The notes beneath the pieces were generated by a model. The model saw nothing but the letters and a program-made list of their open reading frames with translations, did not search any database and was not told where the DNA came from. From Spinellus fusiger (taxonomy: Eukaryota > Mucoromycota > Mucoromycetes > Mucorales > Phycomycetaceae): a stretch of 64,000 nucleotides of DNA. This document shows positions 1 through 11,439 of this stretch, piece by piece (within the stretch, counting starts at the first letter, position 1; the number at the start of each line of letters is the position of its first letter). The DNA lies in the NCBI GenBank assembly GCA_025094145.1, contig JALLLS010000079.1, forward strand, positions 62,001 to 126,000, in the 5' to 3' direction. Both the position numbers and the translations under genes were made by a program.

Positions 1-3000
1 TCCACTCCTTCTCCTTCCACTCCTACCAAAAAGCCATCCACGAAAGGAAATTCAAAGAGCAGCAACCCTGTCACTCCTATATCAGAACCTGTACCTGAAA
101 ATAAGTCAATTTTTGGAGATTGGACAGGAAAGACACCTGCTTCACTCCTTCATGAACATTGCCAGAAACAAGGCTGGGAAAAGCCAGGGTTTGATATGGT
201 AAGACGTCAACAAGGATTCATCGGTATTGTCCAGCTCAGTAGACGCAATAAAAAAACAGCTCAAATGGAAACTGTCTCTTTAAGCCCACCTGATCCATAC
301 TTGCCTACTTCTATGGAGGCAAGACACTTAGCTGCCACTTATGCTCTACACCGTATCAATTCTCATATGCCAATGTATCGTATCTTACCGCCAGTCTATC
401 GAGACTTTTGGCATGGATTTGAACAGCTGAAAACGCCTGGAAACCAATGGCAATATGCACCAGATCCATTTACTGCACAGCCTCCTGCTAATAGCTTTAA
501 ACCCAAGGGCATAGATCGTCGCATGATGAAAGAGCATGCAAGTGCGGCTATTCCACTACCACAAGCAGCTCCAATGACCAACACTAACCCACCAGAAAAG
601 AAACATCAATCCACCACACATATCCAGAATAAGCCAAAAGAAATGGATGAAAAAATGAGAAAGCATTGGGAGAGAATTCCTGCTGTTCACATGTCATCAG
701 AAAACAGAAAGCTAGTGGAAGAAGTAGTGAAGCAATCCAACACAATCTACACACCCATCCACACTAAACTACCAGAAAATGTTTATCATGATTTATGCCA
801 AGGATTAGTTGGCATGGGATTCAGAAAAGCACATGTAGAAGAGGCCTTGGAGTATTGTTTGGATAGAATATCAGCACTTGATTGGCTATGTAGGTAAAAG
901 TAATAGGGAAACCACAGGATAAAGCAAAAATGCAATAGAGAAAATAATAATAACTTCATTTTGCATGCACCTAGGTCTTCATGTACCTGAAGATGGTAAG
1001 AAAACTTGTGAACAGCCATGTTAAAATGCCTAACTATCCTATGCTTTTAGACTTACCTGCCAACTTTATGCATTCGAATTACAATCCTACTATGACTACC
1101 ATTTCCCATACAACCCAATCCTTGGGAAGAGATTGGTTAATAAAACGTATGGTAGCTATTGGATACCCTGCAGCTGTTTGTGAGGAGGCGATGCAGATAA
1201 CAAACGATGATGATATTGGAGCACTTGAATTACTTCAATGGAGACTTCAACACAGCGACACACCTCAGCCTGTCAGGGATCCTGAGTCTTATACTCCGGA
1301 AGAGTTAAAAGAGTTTTGTCAAGAGGAAACCATGTCTCTCGAGTCTATCTATGATTCTAAATACGAAGCAAAGCCAACCGACAACCATATTTGCCATCGT
1401 ATCGAACTCAGTGCTCTCATTAATGGCAAACAAATACCTGTCTTCCTAGAATGTATCATCTCCTTTTCGTCTTCTTACCCGCACTCTCTACCCTTATTTA
1501 CCATTGAGTGCGATGCTCTACCTTCTTATCTTAAGCTAGCCATGATAAAAGGCATGGCAGAAGAAGGTGAGAAGAATATGGGCTTCCCTCTTGTCTACAT
1601 GTGTGTAGAATGGCTTTCTGATAATATCAATCGTATCATTACACATCCGCCCAGACTACGAGAAATGAGTGAGAGCATGACAGTACATGCAGCTTCTACA
1701 CGACACAATGAAGCATCCCACCGTCGTAATAACAAAAAGAAAACACGCAATGAAGCACGTTTACCCAATGAAGCACTTTCCAGGGAGCTAAAGGAAGCAC
1801 TGGAAGCACTTCATCTGTCTTCTGCTTATGCTGCTTTGGGCCAAGTGAGATCTCGATTGCCTGCCCATGAATTCAAGTCAAAGGTGATTCAGATAGTACT
1901 GGATCATCAAGTCACTATTGTGAGTGGTGAAACAGGTTGTGGTAAAACAACCCAAGTACCACAGTTTATTTTAGACCAAGAGATTGAACAAGGACGAGGT
2001 TCTACATGTAATATCTTGTGTACACAGCCTCGTAAGATTTCTGCTATTGGTGTTGCAGGTAACGGACAAGAACTTGGCTTGGGAATTAAGAGAGGAGAAC
2101 TAATGCACAGTGTATTAACATAAAAACCACGGTAACAGAGCGTGTGGCTGCTGAACGATGTGAGGAGATTGGTAAAACTGTGGGTTATGCTATTCGTGGA
2201 GAGACAAAGGTAGCTAATGAGATCAATAAAAGAAATAAAGATACATTACTGTTCATTGACTTATTCTTCTCTTTAGGTGTCCTCCAAAACTCAACTTCAA
2301 TTCTGTACAACAGGCGTTTTGCTTCGACGTCTACACAGCGATCCAACGTTGATGGGTATTAGTCATGTCATGATTGATGAAGTGCACGAGCGATCAGGTA
2401 AACCCTTTTATTCATTTTTATCAAAAGAAATAACTACAAAATCTATATAAAATAAAATAAAATAAAAACAAGCCTATTAACACTATTCTTATATTAGTGG
2501 ACAGTGACTTTTTGCTTATCATTTTACGTCAAGTCCTCAAAAAACGAAAAGATCTCAAAGTAGTTTTAATGAGTGCTACCATAAATCAGAAGCTCTTTTC
2601 AGGTATTTTTAAATCCAAAATAGACATCTCTACCAAGTGGCAGCCTTGACTGATCTGTTACTCCTATGTTTACTTTGACAGATTATTTTGGTGGTGCTCC
2701 TGCTATTGAAATCCCTGGATTCACTCACCCAGTTAAGGACATGTAAGTGTATTTTTTATTTTTATATCTATACGAGTCTCTCTTAAAACTCTATTCTAGT
2801 TACCTGGAGGATATTATTGAAATGACGTCTTTTGTCTCTAAGCTTCCTATGCCAAAGCAAGATAATAAAGAAGAACGAACAGGAAATTTGGCCAATTGGC
2901 AGGTCGATCTTTTGGATAAGGGCTATAAAGAGTCTACTGTACATAGCTTGGCAAAATACAGAAACCAAGAAAAGATGGATTATGAGATGATTGCAAATAC

Positions 3001-5052
3001 AGTGCGTTATATTATCGAGAATAACACCACTAAGATTGACAATGGTGCAGAACCTGCAGTATTAATCTTTATGCCTGGTAAGGAAAAAGGATGATAACAC
3101 GCCCCTCTTTAAATGACTGCATACATATTACAAACATACAACTGCTTGTTTGTATATTTTGTTTTATTTGCACTCACTTAACTACAATTTAGGTGCTATG
3201 GAAATCAAGCGATGTGTCGAAGCACTACAGCAAAACTTACCTCGCTCCAATGCTTATGAAATATTACCATTACATGCCAATCTATCACCCCAGGAACAAA
3301 CGCGAGTATTTAAACAAGTTCCTTTTAATGTAGTCAAGATTGTAGTCGCCACCAACGTTGCAGAAACCTCTATTACTATTGAGGGTGTAGTCTATGTGGT
3401 TGATTCTGGAAGAGTCAAGGAAACACAGTTTGATGCCGCCAACAATATGATGCATCTTGTGGAAGCATGGGCCTCTCGTGCTTCTTGTAAACAACGTCGT
3501 GGTCGTGCAGGTCGTACTCGCCCAGGACAATGCTTTAAGCTATTCACACGCGATTGCGAGGATAAAAAGATGCGACCCCAGCAAGTACCAGAACTGCTAC
3601 GTACACCATTGGAGCAACTGTGTTTGCAAGTTAAATCTATGGGTGAGAAAGATGTCAAAGCATTTTTAGGAAAAGCCATCGATCCACCTTCAATAGCAGC
3701 TCTAGACAGTGCTATTAGAACATTGAAGACTGTAGATGCTATTGATGGCACAAAAGAAGGCAACCTGACTGCACTTGGAAAACACATGGTACAATAGCAT
3801 TTTCCTATTATTTTCATTTTGTTCTATCTTTCTATATTGCAGTACTTAACATTCTATGACTTATTGTAGGCTACTATTCCTGCTGATCTGCGTATTAGTA
3901 AAATGCTCTTGCTAGGATCTATTTTCCGATGTCTGGATCCTATGCTTACTTTAGCAGCCATCATGTCTCTCAAGAGTCCATTTATATCTCCAGCAGATCG
4001 CAGAGAAAAGGCTAAGGAGTATGTTTTTCTTCTTCTTTTCTTCTTTTCTTCCTTTATTGTTATTAGTGTCATTGAGTGTCTCATAATGTACCACTTGTCT
4101 ATAAACTTATGCATGCCTACTTTGACAGGGCTCGCCAGCGATTCATGTGTGCCAAAAGTGACTGGTTAACAGACATGTGTGCATTTGAAGCATGGCAAAC
4201 AGCATTTCAATCCAAAGGCATGAAAGGAGCACGCATGTTTTGTGAAGAAAACTTTGTCTCTTTCTCCACCATGAACGAAATCCAAAATCTAAGACGACAG
4301 TATGCAGACACACTGCATGACATTGGCTTTTATGATCCATATCAAAAAGACAGTTATAACACCAATGCTAACAACAACAACCTTGTAAAAAGTATTCTCT
4401 TTGGTGGTTTGAACCCAAATATAGCCAAGATCAAACTACCAGATACTAAATATGATAAAGTACTTGCTGGTGCGGTGGAGAGAGAAAAGGAAGCCAAAGA
4501 AATTAAATTCTATACTAAAGATGATGGTAAGTAGTAAAAAAAATTTTTTTTAAAAAAAAAAAAGGATATAAGTGTATCTGGGGATGTATATGTGAGTTCT
4601 TTACAAGTACTTAGAAAGTCTATCTATGCAAATAGGACGCGTGTTTCTACACCCATCTTCCATTCTATTCCACTGCAATAACTACAACAGTTCGTTCTTG
4701 ACCTATTTCTCACGGATGACAACCTCAAAGACATTTATTCGAGATGGAACATGTATACCCTCTTTTGCTGTCTTGTTCTTTGGAGGCCATGTTGACGTGG
4801 ATCATTTGGGTCGAGGTATTACTGTGGGTGATGATGGCTGGATTCAGTTCCGAGCGTGGGCGCGTATTGGTGTACTTGTGAATCAGCTTAAGCGTCTTTT
4901 GAACGCTGCATTGGATGAGAAAATTGAAAACCCTAGTCAAGATGGTAAGTTGTGTGAAATATGGTTAGAAAAGAAATCCTAAATCTATTACAGTGGCTGC
5001 AAGTGGAGTGGTTCAGGCTATGATAGCATTGGTTACCGGTGATGGTATGTAA
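1..5052 (+). CDS. DHX57-like DEAH-box ATP-dependent RNA helicase (3' part; 5' end outside window)
   Basis: The reading frame is open from base 1. Inferred exons are 1-889, 975-995, 1051-2058, 2139-2209, 2277-2397, 2498-2602, 2682-2742, 2800-3077, 3193-3788, 3870-4018, 4129-4526, 4636-4944 and 4994-5052. They sum to 1354 residues plus a stop, and all phases match. In order the fragment shows UBA-like segments near residues 265-370, an RWD domain (about 395-510), Walker [10 protein letters not shown] (about 595), the DEAH-type motif as DEVHERS (about 697), SAT (about 728), motif [10 protein letters not shown] (about 952), then HA2 and an OB-fold C-terminus. UBA plus RWD before a DEAH helicase is the architecture of DHX57 and the fungal YLR419W/Ucp12 group. 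The family is inferred to unwind or remodel RNA; its exact substrate is not visible here. DHX29 and YTHDC2 relatives are less likely because of the UBA-RWD combination. Confidence 0.93.
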
Positions 5053-5349
5053 TAAGATGGTGTGCAGCGTGCAGCGTGCATATGTATTACTACAACTACT
5101 ATTATTACTATTTATTATTACTATTACTATTACTATTACTATTACTATTATTATTATAGAAGTACTGAAGCAGGCTACAAAAAGTAATATAACATAGTTA
5201 CAAACATAAAATAGAAATGAGAATTTCAGCTTGTGCCAAAGGAGGTGAAAGAAGGGGTCAAAGGGAGACTTGAGAGGAGTAAATAGACCTATTGACTTGT
5301 AGACTTATTGACTTGTAGACCTATGGACATATAGACTTATTATCTATTT

Positions 5350-5389
<40 letters not shown>

Positions 5390-5531
5390 AATATATATAT
5401 AAACATAATTATAGATATTGACATAATTATAGATATTGACATAAAAATAGACACATGCGTACATGTGCACACATATACATTGATTTATACATACACAAAA
5501 GGTGACAAAAAGTGAACAAAGTGGATAGGGG
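5053..5531. repeat. intergenic region with microsatellites
   Basis: This is the 3' spacer between two convergent genes. It holds an (ATT/ACT)n trinucleotide tract at about 5092-5157 and a (CA)n tract at about 5350-5390 followed by AT dinucleotides. Short direct repeats of a 'gacttattgacttgtaga' type lie near 5290-5335. I see no gene. Confidence 0.7.
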
Positions 5532-5880
5532 TTAGATGCAGATTTCACATGCAGTAGTAGGTGAAAGCAATATAGTTTGATTTTTAAGCTCTTCTTGCTG
5601 TGTCTGCTCCATCATGCGCTCTGTCTCTCGTCGCCACTCAGCTTTTAATGTCAAGAGTTCAAACATATCATTGTAAGACAGTTTAGCGACTTCTTGTGCT
5701 GTACGATCTATTGATTATTTTAAGATAAGTTAGTACATAGCTCTTGTTTCTATTCATTCATGTGTATTCATTACCATAATCCTCGTTGGCAAATGTGCTA
5801 ACAAACTCCACATCGCATGCAAAATGGACTTTCTTGTGGTGTTGACTGTTTTTAACTCTTTGTGAATTGTTCATCTGCAT
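5532..5880 (-). CDS. small conserved-looking protein with KVHF motif and DYDRT core
   Basis: Two exons, 5880-5775 and 5707-5532, join in phase across a GT-AG intron to give 93 residues. The N-terminus is basic and hydrophilic. Residues 18-21 read KVHF, which fits the RVxF consensus for docking on protein phosphatase 1, and are soon followed by NEDYDRT and a helical stretch ending in an Arg/Glu/Gln-rich tail. The same order (VxF, then [ED]YDR, then a helix with 'DM.EL') is, from memory, seen in short uncharacterised fungal proteins. A PP1 role is inference only. A TATA-like TATATAAAAGG on the minus strand at about 5978-5988 lies about 100 bp upstream of the ATG. The second Met at codon 3 is an alternative start. 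It is too short and split to appear as one long ORF. Confidence 0.6.
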
Positions 5881-8112
5881 TGTATGTTTTCTGAGTCGAT
5901 TGGTCTTTAATAATATATTTTGTAGGTGGTATATAAAAGCAGAGAGAGTAGAAGCCGTTGTCTAGAGTAGCAGCCTCCCTTTTATATAGATGAGGTATCC
6001 GTTTGTGTGTATCCCGCGGAAAATGCATAGTTGCCTGAATAGGAATAAAAATTCTTTTGGATTTCGCTCATCTTTTGCTTGCAAACAATGCAAGCTACCT
6101 ATGTATTTTTCTTTCGTTCTCAATAAGCAAATCATACTTTGTCTGATAAGGGTTTGATTGAATTCAATGTTACTGATTACTGTTGAGAATTTTATCATTT
6201 TGCTATACTCGTAGTAGATATTATTGTAGTATGGATAGTAAAATAAACTTCTACTATGTATAGCCTACTTAATCTATTGTTTGCCTACTTATCAATGCTT
6301 TGACGATGATTGGATGGACTTGCTATTCAAAGATAAATTAGTATCAGCGATAAAGTTACCAACTACGGAATCTGTTTTGATCTGCTATTTTTACATGCTA
6401 AAGAAAGGAAATTGGAAGAAAAAAAAAGGGACTTGAGTCAATCCATGTTATCCTGAATATTTCTTTAAAATAGACAGGCCTTTAGAATAGTATCAAATCT
6501 TTTTATGGTAAGTTGGCTCAACTCAATTCCACCCATGTATCTCTTTCTACGGAGTGGAGATGGAACCAGCCACCTCAGTTGTGGCTAGACAGAAGCGGGT
6601 AATAGTTGCAACAGTAAAAAGGCATAGAGATAATAAAACAAGAAAAAGACAAAGCCTCGTATGAGGACGGATATTAAAGTATTTTGTTCATCTATCAATT
6701 AGATGAGTAGACTGTTTTCCTTCACAAGCATACCACATAGTACGTGCAGCTACAAAGCAACGGTAAATCAAGTTAAAAGACAAGTAGATACTATTTAAAA
6801 AAGATAAAGTTGAGATAATGGCAGGGGATTTGGTCTTTTTCATACAAACTTGGTTGTTGTTTTAGATGTGCAGTAAAATCAAGTTGTTTCTGTTTGGATG
6901 TTCTCTCTATTATAGTACTATAGTATTATAGTATTGTGGATTTTTCCTTTTGCTCCACATGTTCCTATCCAAATGTCTACTTGGTCATGGAATTCTCTTG
7001 GTAGCCTACAGGATAAGTTTATCAATAAAGAAGAGAATGTCAATGCAAGTCTACTACAGAAATAATCAAAGTAAGACTAGGCAAGGTCTCTCTAGCACTC
7101 TTGCTTTGTGTGGAGCGAGCGATTTGCCCTGTTCTTCATTGATTCCTGCTCAGTCTATCTATGCTTAGCCCACCTATGCTCAGCCTATGTACCCTATTGA
7201 TATCCTCTTTATTTATGTTATATATGTATGTATAAATATATATGTATGTATCAGACTCATGAATCATTAGTATAGAAAGAAAGAGTACCTATTTTCCAAT
7301 AATAGAAGCAGTGCCTGAGGCACATGCCAAGTACTCTCTCATTATGTTCCTTTGGATTCCGATGTATCGCCGGAGCCACTACGGAGTAACATAGCAATAC
7401 TGGCCAATAGCAGATCTGTCACTCTCAGATAGTCCATAGAATAGATGTCTTTTTTCCCCCTTTCCCCTCTTTACCTCGTTTTCCCATCTTCACTACTTTT
7501 TAATCAATAGCTGGTGTTCTATTCTAGAAGAGCCTAGAGTCAAAACCTTCATCTATGGGTGTGTTATTATTAAATAATAAATAACAACAATCATTCTTAT
7601 TGTGATTTATCAATAAGCATACTGTCTTATGGTTATGGTTCAGGCTACAGTCAATATAAAATAATAAGGATACATTGCTATGCCTTTATTTGTATAAAAA
7701 GAGATATTAATTGTGATAGATGACTAGGCCACCTTTTCCGTAGAATAAAAAATGTTAATTGTAATAAACTCATAGCACCCTTTGTATAGAAAACCCTAAG
7801 AATACTAGTAGAGCCATATCATTATTTGTATAGAATGACACATGTATGGATATACAGTTATGTCATTATAGACATGTAAACACAGAATAAACCACTAAAG
7901 AATTTCTTTCATATTTCTACATTATCAGAAGAATGAATAGATTTATTCTTCCATATCCTTTTATATATATGAATATTACAAGTAAAGCCTTTATTACAAG
8001 GGCTATGTCTGTCATTCACAGCTTAAGCATGCGTTGAAGCATACTTTCTTCCATCTCCGACGACCCTACTCAGCAGGTGACTGGCTCATCCTTCTTTCTC
8101 TCATGACCCACC
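5881..8112. other. gene-poor AT-rich spacer
   Basis: This 2.2 kb stretch has only short, unconserved ORFs. Two facing TATA-like boxes lie at about 5930-5938 (+) and 5978-5988 (-). The rest is AT-rich with short direct repeats, for example ATGTATGTA near 7225-7250. I find no tRNA-like fold or convincing exon. Confidence 0.5.
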
Positions 8113-9882
8113 ATGCCAACAGAGCAAAAGCTCCTTACGTTTTCAGCAGCTCTTCAGTATTACCGACAAAGTATTTCAAAACACACTCTGTTTGATGCAG
8201 CATGTTACGTTTTTCTATCTTTTGAAAGAACAACAGTAAGACTTCATCACAAGTAGTCGTAGTAGTAATAGTCGTAGTAATAGCAGTCGTAGTAGTTGTG
8301 CTTGCATAGTATTTGTTATTCAATGTTACTTCTTTTCTAGATACCAAGCACTCGACTGATAGTGCTGTATACCCTTTATGGACTCTATTTGGATGTTCCT
8401 CTCGAAAGGAATCCGTTTCTCACCCATTTCTTGGATATTGTCGAGGGAACAAACGCAGCAAACGAAATAGAAGTACACTTTGTCCATTGTATTCTAGAGG
8501 GCACTATACAACACGTGAGTTCTATCTATGGCCATATCTATATCTATGAGATGGGTGGTATTAAAGAATATTATACGATAGATAAAGGATATTATCCCGC
8601 AGTATGTATGCGATAACCCTAATGTTCTCCCTCCTGTGTATCGTTTAGAATACCGCCTTTCTCAACTCAAACTATCTGTCTCGCGATTGATCAATGATCC
8701 GTATGTTGGTAGAGAAGAAACTCGTGTTTTCTATTTTCTATTGTTCTATTGTTCTATTATTATTATTATTATTATTATTTTTAAAAAAATAGTACTCCAT
8801 GTCTTATTCTATGAGGTTTTATGGTTAGATTTGCTGAATACAGTGCATCTGAGAGTAGCCAGTCTATACAGGAAAAGATCAAAGTAAAAGAAGAAGCAAA
8901 GACGCCTGCGGATCAAACATGTTATAGTAACCAAGCAAAGTATTTGTCCCATCACATTGAAAAAGTAAGAAAATGACCACCTAGCATCTGCTATTTTCAA
9001 GTAATAGTCCGTTTATACAGGTGTGTTTTGTATAGATCAAAGCCAATAGTGAGCTTGGTCCAGATAGCATCAAGCTCATTCAGGATCTCATGGCCACTAC
9101 ACACCAACGCACATTGACTATTCCCGAGAATGAGGTAGTATTAACAGGAGTAACAAGAATAATAACATGAGTTGAAGCTGCTTATGCATGCCTTCCACAC
9201 AGATCCAGAAGTAGTGGGGCTATGCAAACTAAATCCTGAGGATATGCCACAGTGGGTGGAACTCAATCTACTGCTTGCCTGTGAACTCCTGCCGTTGTTC
9301 TTGAAGAGATCCGACACAGAAGAGTAAGTTTTGTTAAATTACACCCTCATAGCTCATAGGAAATGTTAGCTATTTGCAGGCTATGTTGAATGTACCTATT
9401 ACAGGTCATTCCATTGAATTTGTTCATCACCTAGCGACATGTCCTGATTCCTGCTGTCTCTCTAATGAGTTCCTTCACATGTACATTTCTAAAAGCATTC
9501 TTTCATGTGAAATATTAAACAAAGGAGCATGGCAAGACCGTCAAGTAAAATTGGTAATTACACTCTTGCTTATAGAGAGAGAGCCTTACTAAAGGTTCAT
9601 TTTATCCATCCATCCATACTAATAACAATACTATGGGAATACTAGGTGACTAACTTTATCCAGTCTTTCTTGGAGAAACATATTATTCCAATGGAAGAGT
9701 ATCTTGTTGAAATCCAATCTTTCTGTATTGGCTATCTTCGCTTCAAGGGAGTTGCTGTCTTGTTTAGAATGGTATCCAACCAAGTGCAAAAGACAGACTA
9801 CGAGATTGGAAAAGTACTGCCTATAGATCAGCTGGCCGGACCCAGCAGTTCCTCTCGTCCTTCTCATTCTCCAGGCCCATAA
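8113..9882 (+). CDS. CNOT11: CCR4-NOT complex subunit 11 (CNOT11/C2orf29 family)
   Basis: Eight exons (8113-8235, 8341-8514, 8603-8700, 8829-8964, 9036-9134, 9178-9323, 9370-9553, 9646-9882) give 398 residues with all phases consistent. The N-terminal half has the helical pattern with RLIVLYTLYGLYLD followed by NPFLTHFLDIV. The C-terminal half matches the CNOT11 domain: LNPEDMPQWVELN, TGHSIEFVHHLAT, EFLHMYISKSILSCE, RLVRLV-like VKLVTNFIQSF, and EIQSFCIGYLRFKGVAVLFRM. In the family this subunit binds the CNOT10/NOT1 N-terminal module of the deadenylase. Two acceptors were chosen by conservation rather than sequence strength: the start of exon 6 gives LMHAFHTDPE, and the start of exon 7 gives DYLQAML. 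An upstream ATG at 8104 is out of frame. Confidence 0.9.
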
Positions 9883-10175
9883 AGATAGCAAAGACACTCT
9901 TTATTGTTCCTGTTCTTATATTCACTGGTGTCTTTTACCAGAAAGATGTATCCATTAATACACTGTATCTTAACATCGTTTGCTTCTAAAGACAATAGTT
10001 TGCCCAACATTTATAATAAAACTTACTATTTATTAGTAAAAAGAAAAAGAAGATACATCATCCTATAACCACATAACCACATAACCACATAGGCATATAC
10101 ATCTCATTGTAATAAAACTAACCGTCGTCTGTACAGGCTTGGTCAATGACCTTTTATATTGATATATGCACTATG

Positions 10176-11135
10176 TTATTCAGCTGATATCTTTGCTGAT
10201 AGACTTTTGTTCTTGGGAATATACAATAGTGTTGGTAGTTGGACTATAGGTATATTTATACCACGAGGCATAGGACGAATGGCAGTATTGAGTCCAGACA
10301 CACGCTTCACAAAACGACATTGTTGAAAATGCTTCTTTTGGATTTTACTTTGAGTTTTGCTATACGCTGGTATGGTAGGTATAAGTTCATCCCGTGGGCC
10401 TGTCTCAATTAAAGAGTCTGTTTTCAAGCTGACATGGTTGTCATTAAGTTTGCTGGTGGAAAATGGAACTGGCTCAGATGTAGGCTGGCTGTTGATGGTG
10501 GGAGATTCACAAGATTCAGAGATGATATGTGGTTTGCAAGAGTTATCCATTGTAGAACATAAACAACAGATACAGCTATCACCAGAAGAATGGTAGGTAG
10601 ACAGCCATATTAAATGAGGGAGAAAATCCTCTTTTTTTTTAAAAATAAATAAATAAAAGAATAGAGTCAGTGCTTAGTGCTATTTTGATATATAATGTAA
10701 AATCCTCACTTGTAGACTACAGAAAACAACAAAAGAAAAAGATACTTACCCACACAATGAAAGTACTTTCCTGAAGGGTGGCCTGGTACAACCAATAAAA
10801 TACTACTGATAAAAGACTAATTACCTCGGATATGATGAAAGAGGGTTGATTCTTCCTTGTCGATAAAGACCATATCATAGTTGGTGGGTAGAGAGCTCAA
10901 CACAACATTGTCTGGCTCTATAGGAGATAAATGAACTTCTGATAAGCAGAAGAATGGGGTTACCTGAGCTAGAGACACGGTCTTTTTCAATTGTGGTTGT
11001 GCCATGTTCATAGAGTCTTTTCCCGAGAAACAAATAGTGTGGTCGGCTTATGTTATTACAAGAGCTTATTCGTTTAAATTCTGTGTCTGCCAGTTCAGCA
11101 GAGACGATTCCATCTGAGAATGTAGGTGGGTGCAT
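10176..11135 (-). CDS. short protein with Clr2-type transcriptional silencing domain
   Basis: Four exons (11135-10964, 10917-10825, 10782-10750, 10630-10176) give 250 residues in consistent phase. Residues about 30-110 read as LPTNYDMVFIDK, then a histidine-rich HHIRGHPSGKYFHC, then VEDFLPHLIWL and a CxCCxC cluster. This matches the fungal Clr2 N-terminal domain pattern (LP.gY, yGHPSGk.F, dFFPHl.WL, C.C). In fission yeast Clr2 is a scaffold of the SHREC histone-deacetylase silencing complex. Here the C-terminal 140 residues are low-complexity, Ser/Thr/Pro-rich, with a basic patch (KIQKKHF, FVKRVSG). The protein is much shorter than Clr2 itself, so it is a domain relative rather than a demonstrated orthologue. 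The exon 4 acceptor (AAAAAG) was chosen because it restores the VEDFLPHL motif. Confidence 0.7.
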
Positions 11136-11439
11136 AGTGTTGACTCCAGAAATATGTCTATTGAGGATAAGAAAACAGAATAGGCTTAAAGGAAGAAGTG
11201 TTCAGAGTGTGACCTGTTTCTTGGTTGTTTACTCGGAGCAGCTCTGAGATAGCCTATGTGATTTTCTATTGCAACAGCAGTAGCAGCAAAAATGAAATAA
11301 TTATTATCAATCGACACACCTATCAATAACTGTAGTCACTTTCCATAATAAGAAAACAAAGCAGTCATCAATGAATCCTTATTCTTAATTCCTATTAATC
11401 ATTCTTTTTATTCTTCTTTTCTTCTTTTAATACATAATA
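11136..11439. other. spacer between Clr2-like gene and Helitron relic
   Basis: This holds the 5' flank of the Clr2-like gene followed by AT-rich sequence with ATA/ATT runs. A frame open on the minus strand extends upstream of the chosen ATG but contains no earlier Met. No gene is supported. Confidence 0.45.
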
